A stretch of DNA of 64,000 nucleotides. Source: Naumannella halotolerans (GTDB taxonomy: Bacteria; Actinomycetota; Actinomycetes; Propionibacteriales; Propionibacteriaceae). The stretch is from contig NZ_SOAW01000001.1 in assembly GCF_004364645.1 (NCBI RefSeq), forward strand, positions 310,001 through 374,000, given 5' to 3'. Position 1 is the first letter of the stretch. Every line of letters starts with the position of its first letter. The translations under genes and the position numbers were made by a program. Below the pieces are notes generated by a model, which was given only the letters and a program-made list of their open reading frames with translations, was not told where the DNA came from and searched no databases. Of the stretch, positions 32,786 through 43,201 are shown piece after piece.

Positions 32786-33892
32786 GTGCGGGTACTCGTC
32801 GTCAGCGGGACCGTCGGCGCGCTGAGCGCCGACGACTCCGCCCAGGCGATCGCCGCCGGCTGGCGAGAAGCCGATCCCGCGGCACAACTGGCTGCCGTAC
32901 CGATGGCTGGCGCCGGACTCGGATTCGACCGTGCGCTGGCCGATCTGCTGGGTCCCGGGGTGGAGCTGTCGGTGGCTGCGGTCGCCGACGATTCGGCGGC
33001 CCCGGTGATCACGGTTCTGCGGACAGCGCAGACGGCGGTGGTCACTGCGACTCCAGCCTCGGGTGAGGAGGTCTGGTGCCCGGGTGCCAGTTCCGAACCG
33101 ATCGGTCGGGCGATCCGGGCCGTGATCGAGGACGACCGGCCGCAGCGGTTGATCCTGGCGATCACCCCGGGAGCGGCCCACGATGCCGGAGCCGGACTGT
33201 TGCGGGGCCTCGGGGCGCTGGCCGATGGCGAACTCGGCGCCGGTACGACAGCCCTCGCCGAGATCGATCGGATCGATCTTCGGCGGGTACGCCCACTGCT
33301 CGACGGTCTCGAGTTGATCCTCGTCGTTCCCACCGCCGAGCGGGACCCGCATCTGCTCGGGTTGCGCGGACTGAGTGCGCAGCGAGGCAGGGCGGCCGGA
33401 ATGGACCCGGCCGCGATCCTGGCCGCCGATGCCGCGATCGAGCGGTTCGCCGCGGCCCTCACCGCCGCCGGAGGCGTGCCCGAGGCGGCATCGGCCGCCG
33501 GTTCGGGGGCCTGTGGTTTCGCCTACTCACTGCTGGCGCTCGGTGCGGAGCCGACCACCGGTCCGGAGGCGATCCGACGACTCGCCGGTCTCGAGCAAAG
33601 CCTGCGGCAATCCGACCTGGTGGTGGTCGGCTGCGACAGCCTCGACTTCGCCTCCCGTGGTGGGGAGGTACTCGCCGCCGCGACCGCCTGGGCCGGTGAC
33701 CTGCTGATCCCGGTACTGGTGATCGCCGACACGGTGCAGATCGGGAACCGGGAGATGCGTGCCCTCGGTGTGGAGGCGGCCCACGCCGTTCGGCCGTCCG
33801 CGCCGGCGCTGGGGAACGCGCAACCGGGCGAGCTGGGTGCAGTCGACCTGCAGAGGCTGGCGCGGCGGGTGGCCCGCAGCTGGCGCGGGTGA
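32786..33892 (+). CDS. Glycerate kinase-like protein (divergent)
   Basis: A 368-residue protein of the glycerate kinase (GarK/GlxK) superfamily, which phosphorylates glycerate to 2- or 3-phosphoglycerate. Family traces are LSADDSAQAIAAGWREADP near the start, VWCPGASSEPIGRAIRA, LAITPGAAHDAGAGLLRGLGALAD, and a late ASAAGSGACGFAYSLLALGAEP, corresponding to the usual PGAGAAGG block. The typical N-terminal phosphate motif (DxFKGSL) is replaced by VSGTVGALS, so activity is uncertain. GTG 32786 starts 31 bp after pspAA and may be in the same transcript. Confidence 0.78.
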   Translation: MRVLVVSGTVGALSADDSAQAIAAGWREADPAAQLAAVPMAGAGLGFDRALADLLGPGVELSVAAVADDSAAPVITVLRTAQTAVVTATPASGEEVWCPGASSEPIGRAIRAVIEDDRPQRLILAITPGAAHDAGAGLLRGLGALADGELGAGTTALAEIDRIDLRRVRPLLDGLELILVVPTAERDPHLLGLRGLSAQRGRAAGMDPAAILAADAAIERFAAALTAAGGVPEAASAAGSGACGFAYSLLALGAEPTTGPEAIRRLAGLEQSLRQSDLVVVGCDSLDFASRGGEVLAAATAWAGDLLIPVLVIADTVQIGNREMRALGVEAAHAVRPSAPALGNAQPGELGAVDLQRLARRVARSWRG

Positions 33893-34057
33893 TCCCGGGC
33901 CGGGGGAGTCGATCCGCCGGAGGAGTCGGGATCCTGATACCTGATCGTTCGACGATCCGGGGCGAGATCGTTTGGGGGAGTGGCCGCGGCTGCTTAGACT
34001 GTGTGGACCGTGGTGCCCCGGAAGTGGGGTGCGGCATCGAAGTTCCTCGGAGGGAAT

Positions 34058-34420
34058 ATGACGGTTCAAGATCAGGCGACTGACGCGCCGGTATCGGACG
34101 GTGTGGTGCTGACCGAGGTTGCGGCGGGCAAGGTCAAGTCCCTGCTGGAGGCCGAGGGCCGTGACGATCTGGCGCTGCGGATCGCGGTGCAGCCCGGTGG
34201 CTGCTCCGGTCTGCGCTACCAGCTCTTCTTCGACGAGCGTCAGCTCGACGGTGACAGCGTCCGTGACTTCGACGGTGTGAATGTCGTCACCGACCGGATG
34301 TCACTGCCGTACCTGATGGGTGCGACGATCGATTTCGTCGACAGCATCGAGAAGCAGGGCTTCACCATCGACAACCCGAATGCGACCGGATCCTGCGCCT
34401 GTGGCGACAGCTTCCACTGA
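34058..34420 (+). CDS. erpA: Iron-sulfur cluster insertion protein (A-type carrier)
   Basis: A-type carrier that delivers Fe-S clusters to apoproteins such as LipA and respiratory enzymes. The 120 residues contain VVLTEVAAGKVKSLLEAEG, LRIAVQPGGCSGLRYQLFFD (first Cys) and the C-terminal PNATGSCACGDSFH with the CxC pair, giving the CxnCxC ligand set. ATG 34058 follows CGGAGGG. It stands just upstream of ctaC as in other actinomycetes and ends at a terminator. Confidence 0.95.
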   Translation: MTVQDQATDAPVSDGVVLTEVAAGKVKSLLEAEGRDDLALRIAVQPGGCSGLRYQLFFDERQLDGDSVRDFDGVNVVTDRMSLPYLMGATIDFVDSIEKQGFTIDNPNATGSCACGDSFH

Positions 34421-34468
34421 GGCTCGCACCGATACCCAATTGTGATCTGCGCATCGAGCGCGAACGAG

Positions 34469-34499
34469 TCCCCGGACAGCCCGTGCTGTCCGGGGATTT
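34469..34499 (+). terminator. Terminator after erpA
   Basis: TCCCCGGACAGC, loop CCGT, GCTGTCCGGGGA: a perfect 12-bp stem followed by TTTCTCGTT. Confidence 0.88.
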
Positions 34500-34560
34500 C
34501 TCGTTGTCGGACCCGCCGGACTGAGGTGCACCTGCGGCTGGCAGCAGCGTGGGAATGCGT

Positions 34561-34566
34561 TAATCT
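34561..34566 (+). promoter_or_regulatory. Probable -10 element for ctaC
   Basis: TAATCT lies 6 nt before GTG 34573, which predicts a leaderless ctaCDF mRNA. Confidence 0.55.
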
Positions 34567-34572
34567 ACGACC

Positions 34573-35448
34573 GTGAGTCATAGTTCCCCGCGCCGACTGC
34601 ACCCACGGGGTGTCCGGCTGGCCCTCGGTGGCACCGTGTCGCTGTTCCTGCTCGCACTCGCCGGTTGTGCCGGCGGGACCGGCGGACCGGGTCAGGGTCG
34701 CTACCTCGGCCTCCCCGAGCGTGCCAGCGATCGCGCCGAGTACATCGGTGACCTGTGGGTCGGAGCGTGGGTGGCCAGCCTGGCCATCGGCGTCCTCGTC
34801 TGGGGCCTGATGATCTGGGCCTTCACCGCCTACCGGCGCAAGTCCAAGAACGACGTCCCGCGGCAGACCACGTACAACCTCCCGCTGGAGATCATGTACA
34901 CCTTGGTGCCGTTCCTGATCATCGGCGTGCTCTTCTACTACACCCTCACCACCCAGAACCGGGTGCTGGCCGCCGACAACGACCAGGAGGTCACCGTCGA
35001 CGTGGTCGGTCAGAAGTGGTCGTGGACGTTCAACTACATCGACGAGAACGGTGAACCGGTCGCCTACGACTACGGAACCATCGAACAGACCCCGACCTTC
35101 AAGTTGCCGGTCGACCAGAAGGTCAAGTTCAACCTCAGCTCGCCCGACGTGATCCACTCCTTCTGGGTGCCGTCGTTCTACTTCAAGCTGGACGTGATCC
35201 CGGGCCGGCACAACAGCTTCGAGCTGACCCCGACCACCGAAGGCACCTTCGCCGGCAAGTGCGCCGAACTGTGCGGTACGTACCACTCGGCGATGCTGTT
35301 CAACATCGAGGTGGTCAGTGAGGCCGAGTACCAGGCCTACCTCGACGAACTGATCGAACGCGGCCAGTCCGGTCGGGCCATGGGCGGCACGGTCGGTGTG
35401 GCAACGCCCACCATCCCGGCAGAAGAGGAAGAGGGGGCCACCGAATGA
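34573..35448 (+). CDS. ctaC: Cytochrome c oxidase subunit II
   Basis: Subunit II of the aa3 oxidase; takes electrons from cytochrome c at its CuA centre on the outer face. The 291 residues begin with a lipoprotein signal ([16 protein letters not shown]), then two membrane helices (about 55-80 and 105-125) and the cupredoxin domain. CuA ligands lie in [15 protein letters not shown] (His) and [12 protein letters not shown] (two Cys, His, Met). The conserved aromatic entry patch reads [11 protein letters not shown]. Its stop overlaps ctaD (ATGA), so ctaC-ctaD-ctaF form a coupled operon. Confidence 0.97.
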   Translation: MSHSSPRRLHPRGVRLALGGTVSLFLLALAGCAGGTGGPGQGRYLGLPERASDRAEYIGDLWVGAWVASLAIGVLVWGLMIWAFTAYRRKSKNDVPRQTTYNLPLEIMYTLVPFLIIGVLFYYTLTTQNRVLAADNDQEVTVDVVGQKWSWTFNYIDENGEPVAYDYGTIEQTPTFKLPVDQKVKFNLSSPDVIHSFWVPSFYFKLDVIPGRHNSFELTPTTEGTFAGKCAELCGTYHSAMLFNIEVVSEAEYQAYLDELIERGQSGRAMGGTVGVATPTIPAEEEEGATE

Positions 35449-37172
35449 GTGCGGCTGACAACATGACCACTGCCCGGGTCACCAACGACCTCGCCCCCGA
35501 TGCCCTGCGCGAACGCGGCCGTGGGTCGATGGCGATGAAGATCCTGACCACGACCGACCACAAGTTGCTCGGCAACATGTACTTCGTCACCTGTCTGTTC
35601 TTCTTCGCCATCGGTGGTCTGCTGGCGCTGGCCATCCGGGCCGAGCTGTTCAGCCCCGGACTGCAGTTCATGCAGTACGAGACGTTCAACCAGTTCTTCA
35701 CCATGCACGGCACGATCATGCTGCTGCTGTTCGCGACGCCCCTGTTCTCGGCCTTCGCGAACGCGATCATGCCGCTGCAGATCGGTGCACCCGACGTCGC
35801 CTTCCCGCGGCTGAACGCCTTCTCCTACTGGGTCTTCCTGGTCGGTGGCCTGATCACCATCTCCGGATTCCTCACCCCGGCAGGCGCGGCCAGCTTCGGC
35901 TGGTTCGCCTACCCGCCGCTGTCGGATGCGATCAACTCACCCGGTTACGGCGGCGACCTGTGGCTGGTCGGCCTCTACCTGGTGGGCCTGTCCTCGATCC
36001 TCGGCGCGGTGAACTTCATCGTCACCGTCGTCGCCATGCGGGCACCGGGAATGACGATGTTCCGGTTGCCGATCTTCACCTGGAACGTGCTCGTCACCTC
36101 GATCCTGGTCCTGATCGCCTTCCCGATCATCGCCGCGGCCTTCCTGATGCTGCTGGCCGACCGGGTGATGGGGGCGCAGGTGTTCAATGCCGGCAACGGC
36201 GGCCCGCTGCTGTGGCAGCACCTGTTCTGGTTCTTCGGTCACCCCGAGGTCTACATCATCGCGTTGCCGTTCTTCGGCATCATCACCGAGATCATCCCGG
36301 TGTTCAGCCGCAAGCCGGTCTTCGGTTACATCGGTCTGGTCGCTGCGACCATGTCGATCGCCGCGCTGTCGGTGGCGGTCTGGGCCCACCACATGTTCGT
36401 CACCGGAGCGGTGAACCTGCCGTTCTTCGCCTTCACCACCTTCCTGATCGCCGTACCCACCGGTGTGAAGTTCTTCAACTGGATCGGCACCATGTGGCGC
36501 GGCAGCGTCTCCTTCGACACCCCGATGCTGTGGGTGGCCGGCTTCTTGGTGACCTTCCTGTTCGGCGGTCTGACCGGCGTCATCCTGGCCACCCCGCCGC
36601 TGGACTTCGCCGTCTCCGACTCCTACTTCGTGGTCGCGCACTTCCACTACGTGGTCTTCGGCACCGTCGTCTTCGCGATGTTCGCCGGCTTCTACTACTG
36701 GTGGCCGAAGTTGACCGGTCGAATGCTCAACGAGCGCCTCGGGAAGCTGCACTTCTGGCTGATCTTCATCGGCTTCCACACCACCTTCCTGGTCCAGCAC
36801 TGGCTCGGTGCCGAGGGAATGCCGCGGCGTTATGCCGACTACCTGTCGACCGATGGCTTCACCTTGCTGAACCAGATCTCGACCGTCGGCTCCTTCCTGC
36901 TGGGTATCGGCATGCTGCCGTTCATCTGGAACGTCTGGATCACCCGCAATGCGCCGAAGGTGACCGTGGACGATCCCTGGGGCTGGGGACGCTCGCTGGA
37001 GTGGGCCACCTCCTGCCCGCCGCCGCGGCACAACTTCACCTCGCTGCCGCGGATCCGCTCGCGCTACCCCGCGTTCGACCTGCATCACCCGGAGGTGGAA
37101 TCCGTCGACGAACATGAGGATCCGGCACCGGAGACCCTCGCGAAGTCCGCTGTGAAAGGTGACAAAGAGTGA
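35445..37172 (+). CDS. ctaD: Cytochrome c oxidase subunit I
   Basis: Catalytic subunit of the aa3 oxidase, with heme a, heme a3 and CuB in 12 helices. The 575 residues show [26 protein letters not shown] (heme a His), the CuB/tyrosine site [30 protein letters not shown] (CuB His pair), [19 protein letters not shown] (heme a3 and a His) and the K- and D-channel residues in those helices. The C-terminal cytoplasmic tail is short. Overlaps both neighbours by 4 bp, implying balanced synthesis of the subunits. Confidence 0.98.
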   Translation: MSAADNMTTARVTNDLAPDALRERGRGSMAMKILTTTDHKLLGNMYFVTCLFFFAIGGLLALAIRAELFSPGLQFMQYETFNQFFTMHGTIMLLLFATPLFSAFANAIMPLQIGAPDVAFPRLNAFSYWVFLVGGLITISGFLTPAGAASFGWFAYPPLSDAINSPGYGGDLWLVGLYLVGLSSILGAVNFIVTVVAMRAPGMTMFRLPIFTWNVLVTSILVLIAFPIIAAAFLMLLADRVMGAQVFNAGNGGPLLWQHLFWFFGHPEVYIIALPFFGIITEIIPVFSRKPVFGYIGLVAATMSIAALSVAVWAHHMFVTGAVNLPFFAFTTFLIAVPTGVKFFNWIGTMWRGSVSFDTPMLWVAGFLVTFLFGGLTGVILATPPLDFAVSDSYFVVAHFHYVVFGTVVFAMFAGFYYWWPKLTGRMLNERLGKLHFWLIFIGFHTTFLVQHWLGAEGMPRRYADYLSTDGFTLLNQISTVGSFLLGIGMLPFIWNVWITRNAPKVTVDDPWGWGRSLEWATSCPPPRHNFTSLPRIRSRYPAFDLHHPEVESVDEHEDPAPETLAKSAVKGDKE

Positions 37173-37564
37173 AGAGTTCAGCCTGGTCCTTCGGCGGCGT
37201 GGCGATCTTCATCTTCGTCGCCACCATCGTCTACTGGTTCCTCTCCCACGAGATCGTCGGCACCGTGGCACTGATCATGGCGCTGCTGATGTGCGTGATG
37301 ATCTGGGGTTACCTGCTGATCACCCTGAAGTCGATCGGCACACCGCTGGAGGATGACGTCGACGCCACCATCGAGGACGGCGCCGGTGTGATCGGCTTCT
37401 TCCCCCCGAGCAGCATCTGGCCGTTCTGGTGCTCGCTGGCAGCCGGTGTCTTCGTGCTCGGCCCGGTCTACGGCTGGTGGTTGAGCATCCTGGGTGCGGC
37501 CGTCGGCCTGTGGGCACTGTTCGGCTGGATCTACCAGTACTACGTGGGCGACTACAAGCACTGA
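37169..37564 (+). CDS. ctaF: Cytochrome c oxidase subunit IV (actinobacterial type)
   Basis: Small oxidase subunit found in actinomycetes, needed for stability of the bc1-aa3 supercomplex. The 131 residues have four helices: about 6-24, 30-52, 79-95 and 98-117 ([27 protein letters not shown]), with the family motif [19 protein letters not shown] in the connecting segment and [10 protein letters not shown] at the end. Translationally coupled to ctaD; a perfect hairpin closes the operon. Confidence 0.95.
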   Translation: MKSSAWSFGGVAIFIFVATIVYWFLSHEIVGTVALIMALLMCVMIWGYLLITLKSIGTPLEDDVDATIEDGAGVIGFFPPSSIWPFWCSLAAGVFVLGPVYGWWLSILGAAVGLWALFGWIYQYYVGDYKH

Positions 37565-37591
37565 CCGGTACGGGCCCAGTCCTGCCGCACT

Positions 37592-37623
37592 CGGCGCACC
37601 GAAACTCCGGTTTCGGTGCGCCG
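37592..37623. terminator. Terminator of the ctaCDF operon
   Basis: CGGCGCACCGAAAC, loop TCCG, then the exact complement: a perfect 14-bp stem, 28 bp past the ctaF stop. Confidence 0.9.
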
Positions 37624-37651
37624 ATCCGGTTGTGGGTACGGCGTCTCGGAG

Positions 37652-37960
37652 CTACGCCGCAGGAGCCGGGGCGGTGCTGGCCCGGACGACCAGGCTGGTC
37701 GGGACCAGGTGTCGAGCAGCGGAATGCGCAGTGGGGTGGTCGACCTGCTGGAGGAGCAGGTCGACACACAACCGGCCCACCGTGGTGAAGTCCTGATGCA
37801 CCGTGGTCAACGGGGGGCCGAGGCGAGGGCTGGGCACTCGGGGATGTCGTCGAAGCCGACGACACTGACGTCCTCCGGGATCGACCGGCCCGCCTCCTGC
37901 AGCGCCCGATAGAGGCCGAGCGCCATCTGGTGAGTCCCGTTTGGGTGCAGGTGCTGCGGA
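37652..37960 (-). pseudogene. LacI-family regulator remnant (C-terminal fragment, frameshifted)
   Basis: Only the end of the sugar-binding domain of a LacI-type repressor remains. On the minus strand from about 37960 it reads PNGTHQMALGLYRALQEAGR, SIPEDVSVVGFDDIPE in one frame, then switches frame at the six-base G run 37812-37817 (plus strand) and continues PPLTTVHQDFTTVGRLCVDL to TAG at 37652-37654. One extra base in the run would restore the frame. The DNA-binding domain and about two thirds of the protein are missing; the break lies about 25 bp from the guaB1 stop. It has no function as written. Confidence 0.88.
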
Positions 37961-37984
37961 ACGGACGAGAGTCGGGCCCTGGGA

Positions 37985-39490
<1,506 letters not shown>

Positions 39491-39534
39491 TCACGAGGAC
39501 CCCCGAACACACCCCGGCATCGGCACCGAGGTGT

Positions 39535-39540
39535 CATCCT
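39535..39540 (+). promoter_or_regulatory. Probable -10 element of a leaderless promoter
   Basis: CATCCT lies 7 nt before GTG 39548; no ribosome-binding site is present, which supports that start. Confidence 0.4.
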
Positions 39541-39547
39541 GTCGTGT

Positions 39548-40816
39548 GTGGAACCCGCGCGTGACCTGACCGACTCCGCACAGAACCGAGCGGTGCTGAG
39601 CGCGGCCGATGCCCTGTTGGCGGGCCGGACCCCGGTCGAGGAGAACCCGTCGGTGCTGGCCGAGGCCCGGGCTGGGGCACGGTCCCGGCGGCTGCTCACC
39701 GCCGCACTCGGGGAGGAACCGGTACGCCTGAGCGTGGTGTTCGCGATGTACGGCGAGACCGGCCGGATGGTGCCGCGCAGCGAACATCCGCACGGGGAGG
39801 ACTTCTGCCGGGAGAAGGTACGCCAACTCGACTGGCTGACCGCCGACCTACCGACAGTCACCTGGAACCTGATCGCCTGCGACGACGGCTGCCCCGACCG
39901 GCCCTCCAGCGCCGAGAAGCTGCGGCAGATCATCGCCACCGAGGGATACCCCGAACGCGGCCATCGCAGCGTCGCGGTGATCGAACTCGCCGCGGTGATC
40001 GCCGGCGAGAACCCGCTGCAGACACCGCTCAGCCCCGCCTTCGATGCCCTCAGCTCGACCGCACAGTCCCGCAAGGGAGGTTCGGTCCTGGCCGCCATGG
40101 CCACCGCGATCGACCAGGGCCCGACCTCCGGACGGCACATCGTGGCCTACACCGACGCGGATCTGTCGGCCAACCTGGCCCAGCTGGGATCCCTCGCCGC
40201 GCCGATCCTGGAAGGCGCCGCGGCCGGACTCGGCCAGCGCTACGGCATGGACGACGCGGTGCTGGTCAACCAGCACGGCCCCAGCACCGAACCGCGGAGC
40301 ACCGGTGGCAAACCGGACAAGCTGATCATCCTGTTCCGCCATTTCGTCCGGGCACTGCTGATCCCGGACCTGGCCCATGTCCTGGACACCCAGGCCGGGT
40401 TCAAGGCCTTCGACGCCGCCGCGCTGGTCCCGGTGCTGCCGGAGCTGTCGTCGTTCAACGAGACCTTCGACGTCGAACTGCTGATCCAGTTGGCCAAACG
40501 CACCGGCGCCGCGGGGCTGGCGACCGTACCGATGGTGTTCACCGAGGACTTCGCCGCCACCAACTTCCCCTCCGTCGACCCCGGCCGGCGGCATCTGGCG
40601 ATGATCGAGCAGGTGGTCGAACTGCACGACCGGCTGGTTGCACCGGTACGGCCGGCGACCGGCGAGGCAGCCGCACTCCTGGCGCTCCTGCGGGAGCTCT
40701 CGCTGGCCGACTACGTGAGATTGATCGAGCTACTGCAGGAACGCGACGAGGGCGACCCGACGCTCTTCGACCGGCGATGGGCCGTGGCCGACCTGCGGGC
40801 GGCGATCGGCCGCTGA
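39548..40816 (+). CDS. GT2-like glycosyltransferase family protein
   Basis: A 422-residue cytoplasmic GT-A fold protein. Sugar-nucleotide features are PVRLSVVFAMYGETGRM (first strand), WNLIACDDGCPDRPS (Asp pair at the end of strand 2), SRKGGSVLAAMATAI and the metal-binding DxD-type AYTDADLSANLAQLGSL. FETFDVELLIQLAKRTG corresponds to the acceptor-side FDVE block. No membrane helices are visible. It resembles dolichyl-phosphate or phosphoglycerate-type transferases only in outline; donor and acceptor are unknown. Start GTG 39548 is chosen from the -10 spacing; the open frame upstream overlaps guaB1 antisense. Confidence 0.8.
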   Translation: MEPARDLTDSAQNRAVLSAADALLAGRTPVEENPSVLAEARAGARSRRLLTAALGEEPVRLSVVFAMYGETGRMVPRSEHPHGEDFCREKVRQLDWLTADLPTVTWNLIACDDGCPDRPSSAEKLRQIIATEGYPERGHRSVAVIELAAVIAGENPLQTPLSPAFDALSSTAQSRKGGSVLAAMATAIDQGPTSGRHIVAYTDADLSANLAQLGSLAAPILEGAAAGLGQRYGMDDAVLVNQHGPSTEPRSTGGKPDKLIILFRHFVRALLIPDLAHVLDTQAGFKAFDAAALVPVLPELSSFNETFDVELLIQLAKRTGAAGLATVPMVFTEDFAATNFPSVDPGRRHLAMIEQVVELHDRLVAPVRPATGEAAALLALLRELSLADYVRLIELLQERDEGDPTLFDRRWAVADLRAAIGR

Positions 40817-40874
40817 GCAGGGCGCGCGGCGTCGACCACTTCCCGCTCCGGACCCGACAGGGGAGGATGGGGCC

Positions 40875-41288
40875 ATGGTGACTCGACTCAACCCGTACCT
40901 GAACTTCCGCGACGAAGCCCGCCAGGCGCTGGAGTTCTACCACGAGGGCCTCGGTGGGACCTTGGACATACTGTCCTTCGGTGCCAGCGGTATGGCCGAC
41001 GACCCGGCCGTCGCGGAGCTGGTCATGCACGGGGCAGTGGTCTCAGAGATCGGCTTGACCCTCTACGCAGCCGACACCCCGCCGGGGATGGCCTCCTCGC
41101 GGATGGGCAACGCGATCTCGGTCGCGCTGACCAGCGATCAGGAGGATCTGCGTCCCTACTGGGACCGGTTGACCCAGGGTGCCGAGATCCAGATGCCGTT
41201 CGAGATCGCTCCCTGGGGCGATCGGTACGGTGCCTTCGTCGACCGCTTCGGCGTGCCGTGGATGTTCGACCAACCGGGTGATGCCTGA
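40875..41288 (+). CDS. VOC/PhnB-like glyoxalase-fold protein
   Basis: A 137-residue member of the PhnB (3-demethylubiquinone-9 methyltransferase-like) branch of the VOC superfamily. It has LNPYLNFRDEARQALEFYHE at the start, the mid-block LTLYAADTPPG, IQMPFEIAPWGDRYGAFVDRFGVPWMFD and the W-GD-YG-x-DRFG signature. Such proteins usually bind a metal or small molecule; function unknown. GGGGAGGA precedes the ATG. It is intact, unlike the VOC gene at 5.8 kb. Confidence 0.9.
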   Translation: MVTRLNPYLNFRDEARQALEFYHEGLGGTLDILSFGASGMADDPAVAELVMHGAVVSEIGLTLYAADTPPGMASSRMGNAISVALTSDQEDLRPYWDRLTQGAEIQMPFEIAPWGDRYGAFVDRFGVPWMFDQPGDA

Positions 41289-41323
41289 GCCGAGGCCGCG
41301 CCGATCACCCGGTCGGTCGGGGA

Positions 41324-41938
41324 TCAGCCGATGCTGGCCTTCTCCGCCCCGATCGTGGTGTCCGGGCCGTGGCCGGTGTGCACCACGGTGTCGTCGGGCA
41401 GGGCGAACAACTTCGCCCTGATCGAGTCCACGATCAGATCGGCATCGGAGAACGAGCGGCCGGTTGCACCCGGGCCGCCGTTGAACAAGGTGTCACCGGA
41501 GAACAGTTCACCGCTGGACTCCAGCAGCAGGCAGACCGCGCCCGGAGCATGACCCGGTGTGTGGATCACCCGCAGGGCCGTGTCGCCGATCTCGATCCGG
41601 TCGCCGTCGGCCAGGTCGACATCCCAGGTGACACCGGGATGGGTCAGCTCCCACACCGGTGCATCGTCGGGATGCAGGTACAACGGGGCGCCGGTCCGTT
41701 GCCGCAGTTCGGGGGCGTGGCGGACGTGGTCGTCGTGGGCGTGGGTGCAGATGATCGCCTTCACCGTACGGTCCCCGACCAGTTCGAGGATCGCGTCGAC
41801 GTCATGCGGGGCGTCCAGCACGATCACCTCGGAGTCGTTGCCGATCACCCAGACGTTGTTGTCCACCTGGTGGGTCTCCCCGTCCAGGCTGAACGTACCC
41901 GAGGTCTCGGTCCGGTCCACCCGGACATCGGAGCTCAC
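41324..41938 (-). CDS. MBL-fold hydrolase paired with mycothiol-dependent formaldehyde dehydrogenase
   Basis: Metallo-beta-lactamase fold hydrolase of the glyoxalase II type. The 204 residues contain [19 protein letters not shown] (HxHxDH), [17 protein letters not shown] (His), [16 protein letters not shown] (Asp) and [13 protein letters not shown] (His). Its GTG start overlaps the stop of the mscR-type gene (GTGA), a pairing conserved in mycothiol-producing actinomycetes. The likely role is hydrolysis of the S-formylmycothiol made by the dehydrogenase, completing formaldehyde oxidation to formate. Confidence 0.9.
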   Translation of the reverse strand: MSSDVRVDRTETSGTFSLDGETHQVDNNVWVIGNDSEVIVLDAPHDVDAILELVGDRTVKAIICTHAHDDHVRHAPELRQRTGAPLYLHPDDAPVWELTHPGVTWDVDLADGDRIEIGDTALRVIHTPGHAPGAVCLLLESSGELFSGDTLFNGGPGATGRSFSDADLIVDSIRAKLFALPDDTVVHTGHGPDTTIGAEKASIG

Positions 41939-43020
41939 AGGACCACCACCGAACGCAGCACCTTGCCGCTGTGCATCCTGTCGAAGGCGGCCTCGATCTC
42001 GTCGAGCCCGATCTCCTCGGTGACGAAGGCATCGAGATCGAGTCGTCCCTGCTGGTACAGATCGACCAGCATTGGGAAGTCCCGGCTCGGCAGGCAGTCG
42101 CCGTACCAACTCGACTTCAGGGCGCCACCGCGGCTGAAGAAGTCCAGCAGCGGCATCTCCGGCGCCTTCATCTCGGGGGTGGGTACGCCGACGAGCACCA
42201 CGGTGCCGGCCAGGTCACGAGCGTAGAACGCCTGCTTCCAGGTCTCCGGACGGCCGACGGCGTCGATCACCACATCGGCGCCGTTGCCCTCGGTGAGCGC
42301 CTGGATGGCCTCCACCGCGTCCTCCTTCTTGGAGTTCACGGTGTGGGTGGCGCCGAGATTCTTGGCCCAGCCGAGTTTCTCGTCGTCGATGTCGACGGCG
42401 ATGATCCTGGACGCCCCAGCGAGTGCGGAACCGGCCACCGCGGCCATGCCCACGCCACCGACGCCGATCACCGCGACGCTCTTGCCCCGGCCGACGTTGC
42501 CGGTGTTGATCGCCGCCCCGAGTCCGGCCGTGATGCCGCAGCCCAACAGCCCCACCGCAGCCGGCCGGGCGCTCGGATCGACCTTGGTGCACTGTCCGGC
42601 GGCCACCAGGGTCTTGTCGGCGAAGGCGCCGATCCCCAGCGCCGCCTCCAACTCGGTGCCGTCCTCCAGGGTCATCTTCTGCTGCGCGTTGTGGGTGTTG
42701 AAGCAGTACCACGGCTCACCGCGCTCACAGGCCCGGCACTCCCCGCAGACGGCTCGCCAGTTGAGGATCACGAAGTCGCCGGGGGCGACCGAGGTGACGC
42801 CCTCGCCGACCGATTCGACGACGCCGGCGGCCTCATGGCCGAGCAGGAACGGGAAGTCGTCGCTGATCCCGCCCTGACGGTAGTGGAGATCGGTGTGGCA
42901 GACGCCGCATGCCTGGATGTCGACGACGGCCTCACCCGGGCCCGGATCGGGAATGTTGATGGTTTCGATCGTGACCGGTTCGCCCTTGGCGCGGGTCACT
43001 ACTCCCTTGACCTGTTGCAT
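41935..43020 (-). CDS. mscR: S-(hydroxymethyl)mycothiol dehydrogenase
   Basis: Zinc- and NAD-dependent class III-like alcohol dehydrogenase that oxidises the adduct of formaldehyde and mycothiol (also reduces S-nitrosomycothiol). The 361 residues carry the catalytic zinc block [14 protein letters not shown] and [12 protein letters not shown], structural zinc cysteines [15 protein letters not shown], and the NAD motif [22 protein letters not shown] with the acidic VDIDDEKL. The segment [14 protein letters not shown] is characteristic of the mycothiol subgroup. Upstream of the MBL hydrolase and overlapping it. Its presence shows the organism makes mycothiol. Confidence 0.95.
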   Translation of the reverse strand: MQQVKGVVTRAKGEPVTIETINIPDPGPGEAVVDIQACGVCHTDLHYRQGGISDDFPFLLGHEAAGVVESVGEGVTSVAPGDFVILNWRAVCGECRACERGEPWYCFNTHNAQQKMTLEDGTELEAALGIGAFADKTLVAAGQCTKVDPSARPAAVGLLGCGITAGLGAAINTGNVGRGKSVAVIGVGGVGMAAVAGSALAGASRIIAVDIDDEKLGWAKNLGATHTVNSKKEDAVEAIQALTEGNGADVVIDAVGRPETWKQAFYARDLAGTVVLVGVPTPEMKAPEMPLLDFFSRGGALKSSWYGDCLPSRDFPMLVDLYQQGRLDLDAFVTEEIGLDEIEAAFDRMHSGKVLRSVVVL

Positions 43021-43201
43021 GGTCCATGTCTACCGAATCATTTTCGCGGCCGGAAGAACCCCGCTGTGACCCCACTCCGCCGGGTTGCCCGTCGCCCACC
43101 CGAAAGGGTCGGTCAACCGCAGCGGACGGCTGGTTTCGGCCGAGCTGGTCTGCCGTGTCTCGACGCGGGATCCGAGGTGGGGACGGCGGGTGACAGCTGG
43201 G

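Noticed and set aside
35937-37117. Long open frames on both strands within ctaD
   Set aside because: Shadows of the intact subunit I gene, full of His/Asp/Arg runs typical of out-of-frame GC-rich code.
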